Assembly: GCA_029202485.1 (NCBI GenBank)
Contig: CP119313.1
Span: 682,001 to 746,000 of the forward strand
Length of the DNA stretch: 64,000 nucleotides
DNA from: Candidatus Pedobacter colombiensis
Lineage (GTDB): Bacteria > Bacteroidota > Bacteroidia > Sphingobacteriales > Sphingobacteriaceae
Reading direction: 5' to 3'
In this document: positions 53,691-61,762 of the stretch, in pieces
Position numbering within the stretch: position 1 is the first letter of the stretch
How the letters are laid out: each line of letters opens with the position of its first letter
Position numbers and translations under genes: made by a program
The notes under the pieces: generated by a model
Told to the model about the DNA's origin: nothing
What the model saw: only the letters and a program-made list of their open reading frames with translations
Database searches by the model: none

Positions 53691-53824
53691 AATTTTAATG
53701 ATAAAGGGGCTAAAGCAGGATGAAACAGGTTGCTAATGCCCTTATAACTGCTTATGTTAGCGATAAAAGCGGATAAAAGATAGTTGAGATCTTGTTGCTT
53801 TATTGATAACCAGATATATTTCGT

Positions 53825-56800
53825 ATGATTAATCAGTACCTTCTATATAGAAAACGGGAATTTTATGGCTTGTTCCTGCTCCTCTTCTTTTTCCTTCCCT
53901 CACTTTTTGCTCAGGAACTTTATCCACCTAAATTAATTCCGGGTAACTGGCACAATGAACAACGGAGCCTTCGGTATCATCCTGAGGGTTCAGATTTTGT
54001 AATTAAAAATGGAAACCGTCGTTTTACACGGGCGCTTTATGGTACCAATACCGCTTTTAGGGTTGAGGCAGGTGATCTTCCGGAATTTGCCATGTATATG
54101 CCTGGAATGGGTGGCAACCTAAAGTTTGGCCTAATGGTTGGACCTCAGAGCAAATGGTTGATCGAAGCAGAAGATATTGTAGCAAAGTATCGTGCAGGTA
54201 AGATGATTTATTCGATTAAAGATCCTTTGCTTGGAAATGGAACGTTACAGCTGGAGGTGTTGGCATTGAGTAGCTCCGAAGGATTGATTGTAAAAGCACG
54301 ATTTGATAATATCAATCCGGGAGTAACCCTGTTATGGGCTTTTGGGGGAGCAAGCGGCAAAAACTTTAGTCGCAATGGTGACATGGGACCTGATCCTGAA
54401 TCTGTATTTTATCTGAAAGCAGAGAATTGCAAAGACAATACCTATGTGATCAAGGTCAACTCTTTTACCCTTAGTTATGCTAAGACTAAATCTTTGGCAG
54501 GAACTTTTCCATCTGCAAATTTAAAGATTGCAAATGCTGCTTTTCAACAGACACCCGCTGATCTGGATCGATCAGATGATAAGGAAAATCCTGTTTTAAT
54601 GGGAAAACTTAGTGCTATGAATGCAAAGGATTTCTATTTCCTGATCCAAAACCCTGATAGTGATACCGTAAAAAAGGGGGGGACTCCTGCAGAACAGTTT
54701 AAACGTGCTGAAGCTTCGCGACTGGCAATTGCTGACCGGGTACAAATCAATACACCCGATCCATTTATGAATACTTTGGGGGGCACGATAAGTATGGCCT
54801 CAGATGGCATTTGGGAAGACCCTTCTTATATGCATGGTGCTATAGGCTGGCGCATGCGTTTGAATGGTTGGCGGGGTGCTTATACTGCCGATCCACTGGG
54901 TTGGCACGACCGTGCCCGAACACATTTTACTGCTTATGCAAAGTCGCAGTTGTTGAGCCCTGAAAACGGGCCGGTTGTAGCAGATACAGCCTTAAACTTA
55001 GCACGATCTAAAGAAGCGCTTGGAACAGCCATGTTTAGTAGTGGCTACATCAGCCGTGATCCAAATGGAAAATCTATCCGACCCCATCACTATGATATGA
55101 ACCTGGTTTATATTGATCAATTGCTATGGCATTTTAACTGGACTGGGGATCTGGAATTTGTAAGGGAAATGTGGCCCTTGATTAAACGACACCTGGCCTG
55201 GGAAAAACGAACATTTGATCCGGATGATGACGGCCTGTACGATGCCTATGCTGCAATTTGGGCAAGTGATGCCTTACAATATAGTGGGGGAGCAGTTACA
55301 CATTCTTCGGCTTATAATTATCGGTCGAATGTTATAGCAGCAAAAATCGCTAAATTGTTAAATGAAGATGCCAGACCTTATCAAAAGGAGGCCGATAAGA
55401 TCTTAAAGGCGATGAATGCCCAGTTGTGGATGCCCGCTAAAGGATGGTTTGCCGAATATAAAGATGGACTTGGCCTCAGGCAGCTCCATCCGGCAGCAGC
55501 TTTGTGGACAATTTATCACAGTATAGACTCTGATGTGCCCGATGCTTTTCAAGCCTGGCAAAGTTTGCGTTATGTGGATACAGGTTTGCCTCACATCGCT
55601 GTCAAGGCTAGCGGATTAAAAGATGAAGGATATTATACCCTTTCTACCACCAACTGGATGCCTTATGAATGGTCATTAAATAATGTAGTACTGGCAGAAT
55701 CTACACATACTGCTCTGGCCAATTGGCAAGCTGGTCGTACAGAGGAAGCTTTTAAATTATGGAAAAGCGAAATACTGAGCAGTATGTATATGGGCGGGAG
55801 TCCCGGAAATTTTGTTCAGGTATCCCATTATGATGCCAGTCGCGGGGAGGCTTATCGCGATTTCGCTGATCCGATAGGAATCAATTCCAGAACACTTGTT
55901 GAAGGCCTTTTCGGAATAGTACCAGATGCTTTAAATCATACTCTAATGATCAGGCCGGGTTTACCTGTCGCCTGGGATTATGCATCCTTAAAAATTCCGG
56001 ATCTTTCTTTTGATTTTAAAAGGACAGGTAACAAGGATCTTTATACTTTAATCCCTTCATTCAGCAAAGCTTTAAACTTAAAAATGCGGTTAAAGGTAAG
56101 AGGCACCACACTGAAATCGGTAAAAGTAAACGGGCAGGAAGTGAAGTGGAGCAATGTGGAGAATGCTATTGGCGCACCTGAAATTGAAATTCAGAGTAAG
56201 CCCGCCCTAAGCTATAAGATTGAACTGATATGGTCGGGTGAGGGAATGGCAAAACCAGAGTTGAAGCCAATATATCAACAGAAAGAGAATTTTGAAACCA
56301 GCTTTAAAGATGCAATGATCACTAAAGTGTTTGACCCACAAAATGTGTTAAAATCTCCCGTGATCTCTGGTGGAAAAATAAAAGCTGAAGTGACTGGTGA
56401 GCCGGGCAATCGTACCGTTTTTGTACAGCTAAAAAGAGGAATGTTTGACTATTGGTTTCCATTGTGTTTTGAACTGAAATCAAATGGCCTAATGGAAGAA
56501 TCTAAGCTAGACCTGGAGAAAGAAGATTGGACCGGCAAGAAGATGGAGGCTATAGATCTTTCTGCTTATTTCAATGATAAGGTGACACAAATTTTTAATA
56601 ATAAGTATCTGTCGCCACGCCCGCAAACTACCACGCTCCAATTACCGGTACAAGGAGTGGGAGACTGGCCACACCCTACATTGAAACCTGAAATTAACGA
56701 TAGTGGGTTAAGGAAACTGGCTGGAATAAAGAATGAAATTGTCCTTCCTTCAGGAATTAGGTTTAAAACACCTGGTGATGTTAACCAGAAGAATATTATA

Positions 56801-57250
56801 TATACTTCTCAGTGGGACAATTATCCAGGGGAGCTGAGTTTACCTTTATCAGGAAAAGCAAACGCCGCATTCTTTTTACTGGCGGGATCAACCAATCCTA
56901 TGCAAAGCCGCATGGATAATGGAATGATCAATATTCTTTATACAGATGGTAGTACAACAAAACTGGCTTTAAAGAACCCTGAAAATTGGTGGCCAATTGA
57001 GAAAGATTTATACTTAGACAGATTTGCATTTGATAGCGGAGCACCTAGGCCTTTACGGATTCATTTAAAAAGTGGAAAGATCATCACGGCTACAGAAGGT
57101 AATTTATGGAATGGAAAAGAGATAGATGGCGGGGCTGCAACAGCCTTGGGTATTCAGCTTGATCCAAATAAAACCTTGTCCAAAATTACTTTATCTGCCC
57201 TATGTAATGATGTGGTAATTGGATTAATGGCGCTTACACTGGTACGTTAA
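53825..57250 (+). CDS. DUF4450-like large exported protein, probable glycoside hydrolase
   Basis: An 1141-residue exported protein: signal peptide LFLLLFFFLPSLFAQE, then an N-terminal beta-rich part (RRFTRALYGTNTAFRVEAG, FAMYMPGMGGNLKFGLMVG). A central (alpha/alpha)-barrel-like part follows, with aromatic and acidic residues in GWRMRLNGWRGAYTADPLGW, FDPDDDGLYDAYAAIWASD and THSSAYNYRSNVIAAK, and a C-terminal beta-sandwich region completes the chain. It agrees with the DUF4450 proteins found in Bacteroidota utilisation loci, thought to be glycosidases. The exact substrate is unknown. Its stop codon is directly followed by the regulator ATG (no gap), so the two are co-expressed. Confidence 0.72.
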   Translation: MINQYLLYRKREFYGLFLLLFFFLPSLFAQELYPPKLIPGNWHNEQRSLRYHPEGSDFVIKNGNRRFTRALYGTNTAFRVEAGDLPEFAMYMPGMGGNLKFGLMVGPQSKWLIEAEDIVAKYRAGKMIYSIKDPLLGNGTLQLEVLALSSSEGLIVKARFDNINPGVTLLWAFGGASGKNFSRNGDMGPDPESVFYLKAENCKDNTYVIKVNSFTLSYAKTKSLAGTFPSANLKIANAAFQQTPADLDRSDDKENPVLMGKLSAMNAKDFYFLIQNPDSDTVKKGGTPAEQFKRAEASRLAIADRVQINTPDPFMNTLGGTISMASDGIWEDPSYMHGAIGWRMRLNGWRGAYTADPLGWHDRARTHFTAYAKSQLLSPENGPVVADTALNLARSKEALGTAMFSSGYISRDPNGKSIRPHHYDMNLVYIDQLLWHFNWTGDLEFVREMWPLIKRHLAWEKRTFDPDDDGLYDAYAAIWASDALQYSGGAVTHSSAYNYRSNVIAAKIAKLLNEDARPYQKEADKILKAMNAQLWMPAKGWFAEYKDGLGLRQLHPAAALWTIYHSIDSDVPDAFQAWQSLRYVDTGLPHIAVKASGLKDEGYYTLSTTNWMPYEWSLNNVVLAESTHTALANWQAGRTEEAFKLWKSEILSSMYMGGSPGNFVQVSHYDASRGEAYRDFADPIGINSRTLVEGLFGIVPDALNHTLMIRPGLPVAWDYASLKIPDLSFDFKRTGNKDLYTLIPSFSKALNLKMRLKVRGTTLKSVKVNGQEVKWSNVENAIGAPEIEIQSKPALSYKIELIWSGEGMAKPELKPIYQQKENFETSFKDAMITKVFDPQNVLKSPVISGGKIKAEVTGEPGNRTVFVQLKRGMFDYWFPLCFELKSNGLMEESKLDLEKEDWTGKKMEAIDLSAYFNDKVTQIFNNKYLSPRPQTTTLQLPVQGVGDWPHPTLKPEINDSGLRKLAGIKNEIVLPSGIRFKTPGDVNQKNIIYTSQWDNYPGELSLPLSGKANAAFFLLAGSTNPMQSRMDNGMINILYTDGSTTKLALKNPENWWPIEKDLYLDRFAFDSGAPRPLRIHLKSGKIITATEGNLWNGKEIDGGAATALGIQLDPNKTLSKITLSALCNDVVIGLMALTLVR

Positions 57251-60200
57251 ATGAATTCGGCGATGAATAAGTTTTTTTTGATTGTTGTTTTTTTGCTACA
57301 ATCTTTATTAGCGGTTGCCCAGCTTAACAGTAATATTACGCGTTATACAACACGTGATGGCTTGTCGCATGACGGTGTATTGTGTATCACACGAGATAGA
57401 GATGGTTTTATGTGGTTCGGCACCTTTGACGGGATCAATCGTTTTGATGGACACGATTTTGTCGTATACAAAAGCCGGCCTGGCGATAGTTCTAATTTAA
57501 GCAGTAATAAAATCAGGAGTATTGTTGAGGATAAAGCGGCTTTTTTATGGGTTAAGACTTATGATAACAAGGTTTATCGTTTTAATAAAAAAACAGAGCA
57601 ATTTCTTGCGATATCAGATGGATCCTACAAGCATCTTTTTAAGGATTTGGTTATCGATAGAATAATTCCCGATACTGAAGATGGGGTATGGTTACTTACC
57701 GAAAACCAGGGCTTACTTCATGCCATGAACAATTTTTCCGGCAAACCGGAGATTAACTATTACGCTAAAAGGAGGACAAGCTCATTTAACATCAATGGAA
57801 ATACAGTCAAATTCCTGCAGAGGGAGGGAAATCGTATCTGGATAGGAACAGAGGGTGGATTGAATTGTTTGCAGCCCAATAAAGACAAGAAATACATTGT
57901 AGTAAAATTTTCTCCTGTGGTTACAAAGTTCTTATCGGCCAATTCCTTTACCTGTTCTGCAAAAAATAAGGACTTTCTGTTTTTTGGAACTACAGATGGA
58001 AATCTGGTTACTTATCACATTAAGAAAAAAGTATTTTCGATAAGACCTCTGGGTAAGGATACTAAATTAAATGCAATATGCAGTTCCAGAAGACCTTTAC
58101 TATACATTTCTACCACTGGGAGGGGGCTGGTTACGCTCGATCTAAAAACTTTTAAATGCACTTATTCCGGCCTGGGAGCTAATGATACTTACCTTTCATT
58201 GTATGAAGACAAGGATGGCCAGGTTTGGATTGAGCCCGAAAAGAATGGAGTTTTAAAATATAATCCACATACCGGAATCTATAAGCACTTTATTCAGAAA
58301 AAGGATGTGATTAGCGCTAGCAGAGATTACCAGGTCGTTACTGATGCGAATGGTATATTGTGGACGAGCATGAAGGGGGGGGGCTTTGGCTATTACAATC
58401 CTGTAAGTGATGATATCGCTTATTTTTATGATGAACCTGGTACTAAAGACCAAAAGTTTTCCAATATAATAACCAGTTTATTGATTGATAAAACGGGCGT
58501 ATTATGGTTAAGTGCTAAAGATGGGGGCGTAAATAAAGTCGTACCCATAACGGATAAGTTCAATTATCGAAGGCTGGTAGGAAAACCGGAAAACCGATCA
58601 GAAAACAATGTACGGGCCATGATGAAGGACTCAAGAGGCCGTTTGTGGATTTGCACTAAAGATGCGATGGTGTATGTTTATGAGAATAATAAGCCGGCAT
58701 CTGTTTTTATCAATCCCCCTCAGAAATTAGGGTGTGTATACAGTATTATTGAAGACCGTAAAGGTAATATCTGGCTGGGCACCAAAGGTGATGGATTGTT
58801 TAAAGCAAGTCCTGTAGACCCAGGGAAATCTTTTTATGCCCTAACTAATTTTAGAAATGATAAGTCCGATCAGAACAGCTTAAGCAGTGACCTGGTTTAT
58901 TCGGTCATTGAAGACCGCAAAGGAAGGATTTGGGTGGGAACGCTTGGGGGAGGGATCAATTTATTGACAAGCTCCGAAGGAAAGATTGCGTTCAAAAACT
59001 ATTACAATGTATTTAAAAATTATCCTTTTTCCTGGGCTAATGTAATCAGACATTTAAATGAGGATAACCAGGGGCGTATTTGGGTTGGAACAAGCAATGG
59101 CCTGCTTATTTTTGATCCGAATCAGGTATCAGCTAATGGGTTTCTTTATCAGAAATACCAAAAAGTAAAGGGCGACAGGTCTAGCTTGGGAAACAATAGT
59201 GTCCAGTATATCTATAAGGACCAGGTGGGGCAAATGTGGGTCGGTACGTTTGGTGGTGGACTGAATAAAGTGATCAGGGCTAATAAGGGTGACATTAAGT
59301 TTGAGGTCTTTACTACAGAGAATGGGTTATCTAATGATGTTGTACTCGGAATTACGGGCGACCAGCAAAACAACATCTGGATTGCTACAGAAGGCGGTCT
59401 TTCACAATTTAATCCAGGAAATAAAACATTTAAAAATTATGATACTTATGATGGTTTGCCGGAATCAGGTTTTTCGGAAGCTGCCTGCTTTAGTGCCGGC
59501 AATGGGAAATTATATTTTGGCTGTATAGATGGATATATTTCTTTTAATCCTATAAATATTATAGATCAGAAGATCAATGCGGAAATGGCGCTGACCAGAA
59601 TGCAGTTATATTATAAAGATATGGTTCCGGGTATCGAAGGCTCCCCGTTAAAATATGCCATCAATGAAACCAATGAGCTTAGTTTAAAACATGATCAGAA
59701 TGCGATTAGCATAGATTACGCCGTGTTGGATTACCGGGCATTTAACAAAATCACCTATGCTTATAAATTGGAGGGCTTTGATAAAAGCTGGCATCACGTA
59801 AATGATCAGCGGAAGGCTACTTATACCAATTTACCGCCCGGGAAATATACTTTTAAAGTCAAGGCGGCTAGTGAGGATCTCTTTAGTAACACCCCTGAAA
59901 AAATTTTACATCTTATTGTAAAACCACCTTTTTATTTAACCTATTGGGCTTATTTCGTCTACCTGGTACTGGTTGCGGCTATTGCGGTTGTCGCCAGGCG
60001 TATCATTTTAACCATGATCAGGTTAAGAAATAAAGTTGTGGTAGAGCAGAAATTAACCGAAGTGAAGCTATCCTTCTTCACCAATATTTCACATGAACTG
60101 AGGACCCCTTTAACGCTAATTGTAAGTCCGCTTGAAGAAATTTCCCGTACTGAAACCCTATCGGTAAAAGGTACAGCATATTTGAATATTGTAAATCGCA

Positions 60201-61657
60201 ATGCCAACAGGATGATCCGGTTTATCAATCAGTTACTTGATTTTAGAAAGATACAAAGTGATAAAATGCAATTAAATATTGCTAAAATAGACCTGCTCGC
60301 ATTGGTCAGAGATATTTGTCATCATTTTACCGGCATGGCAGAGGAGAAAAGTATTATTTTTAATATAGCACCTCCCGGACAGGAAATCTATGCCTGGGTA
60401 GATGAGGAAAAGATTGACATCATAATTTACAATTTGCTTTCCAATGCTTTCAAATTTAGCCCCGCAAACACCTCAATTACAGTAACTATAAGCCATATTT
60501 CGGAAACAGAGGAAATAGAACTATGCATAATTGATGAAGGAAGAGGAGTGCCGGCCGACAAGTTGGAAGAAATTTTTGAAATCTATTATGAAGGAAATAC
60601 TCCGGGAGAACGTCATTTGCATGGTACAGGTATTGGATTAGCTCTGGCACGCGATCTGGCATTAAGTCACCATGGGAAGCTTTGGGCGCAAAAAAATACC
60701 GGCAGCGGTATGACATTTATCCTCCGGTTGAAATCAGGTAAAAGCCATTTTAAAACGACAGAGGTGAAATTCGACGATGCGGTACATAATACCGAGTTCA
60801 TTAATATTGATGCTGCTGATATGATACCTGAAAAATCGGTGAAGAATATCAGGGATATGCAGACCCCAACGGTATTGATTGTGGAAGATAATCCCGAACT
60901 ACGTAACTTCTTATCAGTAAAACTGGATGGATTATACCAGGTTAAAAGTGCTGCGGATGGGGCAGAGGGATTAAATGCTGCAGTTATGCTGCTACCTGAT
61001 CTGATAATCAGTGATGTGATGATGCCCAATATGGATGGGATTCAAATGCTGGATCAGCTGAAAAATGACATTCGGACAAGCCATATTCCTATGATACTAT
61101 TAACGGCTAAGTCTTCTGTGGAGAGCCAGATAGAAGGACTTAAATATGGGGCAGATTTATATATCACCAAGCCATTTCATACAGATTATTTATTGATATC
61201 CATCGAAAACCTGATCAATTCCAGAAAGAAACTTTTTGAACAACTTTCAAATGCGCTCAATAAAAAAATTGTGACCCTCGGTCCTGAAGAAATTGTGATC
61301 ACCTCGAAAGACGAGACCTTTCTAAAGGAAACAATAAAAATTGTAGAGGAAGGTATGAAAGACTCAAATTTTAATATTGAGGAAGTCGCTACTACCATTG
61401 GTATGGGCCGCACCACTTTCTATAAAAAATTGAAGAGTTTGACATCCTTAAGTCCGGTCGAATTTGTGAGGGATATGCGATTGAAACGAAGTAAGCAACT
61501 CCTGGATGCCGGTATGCAAACGGTATCAGAGATTGGCTATCTGGTAGGTTTTAACAGTTTACCTTATTTCAGTACTTGTTTCAAAGAAAAGTATAAGATC
61601 TCTCCGTCAGAATACATGAAAGGAATAAAAAAAGATCTCGAGGCGGTTAATAGATGA
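57251..61657 (+). CDS. Hybrid two-component system regulator (HTCS) with AraC output
   Basis: A 1468-residue one-protein two-component system of the kind that controls polysaccharide-utilisation loci. A signal peptide (LIVVFLLQSLLAVAQ) is followed by a periplasmic beta-propeller with many reg_prop repeats (DGFMWFGTFDGINRFDG, NRIWIGTEGGLNCLQ, GRIWVGTLGGGINLL, GQMWVGTFGGGLNKV) and a Y_Y_Y domain (YKLEGFDKSWHHVNDQRKA). One membrane segment lies at about 893-918. The kinase has His ~947 in FTNISHELRTPLTLI, and the receiver has Asp ~1254 in LIISDVMMPNMDGIQM. The C-terminal AraC helix-turn-helix spans about 1375-1463. Met 5 is an alternative start. It lies directly before susC. Confidence 0.95.
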   Translation: MNSAMNKFFLIVVFLLQSLLAVAQLNSNITRYTTRDGLSHDGVLCITRDRDGFMWFGTFDGINRFDGHDFVVYKSRPGDSSNLSSNKIRSIVEDKAAFLWVKTYDNKVYRFNKKTEQFLAISDGSYKHLFKDLVIDRIIPDTEDGVWLLTENQGLLHAMNNFSGKPEINYYAKRRTSSFNINGNTVKFLQREGNRIWIGTEGGLNCLQPNKDKKYIVVKFSPVVTKFLSANSFTCSAKNKDFLFFGTTDGNLVTYHIKKKVFSIRPLGKDTKLNAICSSRRPLLYISTTGRGLVTLDLKTFKCTYSGLGANDTYLSLYEDKDGQVWIEPEKNGVLKYNPHTGIYKHFIQKKDVISASRDYQVVTDANGILWTSMKGGGFGYYNPVSDDIAYFYDEPGTKDQKFSNIITSLLIDKTGVLWLSAKDGGVNKVVPITDKFNYRRLVGKPENRSENNVRAMMKDSRGRLWICTKDAMVYVYENNKPASVFINPPQKLGCVYSIIEDRKGNIWLGTKGDGLFKASPVDPGKSFYALTNFRNDKSDQNSLSSDLVYSVIEDRKGRIWVGTLGGGINLLTSSEGKIAFKNYYNVFKNYPFSWANVIRHLNEDNQGRIWVGTSNGLLIFDPNQVSANGFLYQKYQKVKGDRSSLGNNSVQYIYKDQVGQMWVGTFGGGLNKVIRANKGDIKFEVFTTENGLSNDVVLGITGDQQNNIWIATEGGLSQFNPGNKTFKNYDTYDGLPESGFSEAACFSAGNGKLYFGCIDGYISFNPINIIDQKINAEMALTRMQLYYKDMVPGIEGSPLKYAINETNELSLKHDQNAISIDYAVLDYRAFNKITYAYKLEGFDKSWHHVNDQRKATYTNLPPGKYTFKVKAASEDLFSNTPEKILHLIVKPPFYLTYWAYFVYLVLVAAIAVVARRIILTMIRLRNKVVVEQKLTEVKLSFFTNISHELRTPLTLIVSPLEEISRTETLSVKGTAYLNIVNRNANRMIRFINQLLDFRKIQSDKMQLNIAKIDLLALVRDICHHFTGMAEEKSIIFNIAPPGQEIYAWVDEEKIDIIIYNLLSNAFKFSPANTSITVTISHISETEEIELCIIDEGRGVPADKLEEIFEIYYEGNTPGERHLHGTGIGLALARDLALSHHGKLWAQKNTGSGMTFILRLKSGKSHFKTTEVKFDDAVHNTEFINIDAADMIPEKSVKNIRDMQTPTVLIVEDNPELRNFLSVKLDGLYQVKSAADGAEGLNAAVMLLPDLIISDVMMPNMDGIQMLDQLKNDIRTSHIPMILLTAKSSVESQIEGLKYGADLYITKPFHTDYLLISIENLINSRKKLFEQLSNALNKKIVTLGPEEIVITSKDETFLKETIKIVEEGMKDSNFNIEEVATTIGMGRTTFYKKLKSLTSLSPVEFVRDMRLKRSKQLLDAGMQTVSEIGYLVGFNSLPYFSTCFKEKYKISPSEYMKGIKKDLEAVNR

Positions 61658-61672
61658 TCCTTTAAAAGGGGA

Positions 61673-61703
61673 TTTGTCAAATAACAAAAGCATTTCGTCA
61701 AAT
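61673..61703 (+). promoter_or_regulatory. Direct repeat upstream of susC, candidate HTCS binding site
   Basis: TTTGTCAAAT (61673-61682) recurs as TTTCGTCAAAT (61693-61703). The GTCAAAT cores start 21 bp apart, two helix turns, as expected for an AraC-type dimer on direct repeats. The site lies between the HTCS gene and the susC -7 box. Confidence 0.5.
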
Positions 61704-61731
61704 TTTGAAAACCGGGATTTTGCATTCCGGA

Positions 61732-61739
61732 TAGATTTG
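61732..61739 (+). promoter_or_regulatory. TAnnTTTG-type -7 box upstream of susC
   Basis: TAGATTTG fits the -7 consensus, 23 nt before the susC start. The nearest suitable TTG (61705-61707) is 24 nt upstream, slightly long, as expected for an activator-dependent promoter. Confidence 0.6.
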
Positions 61740-61762
61740 TATCCACCAATAACCAAATATGT

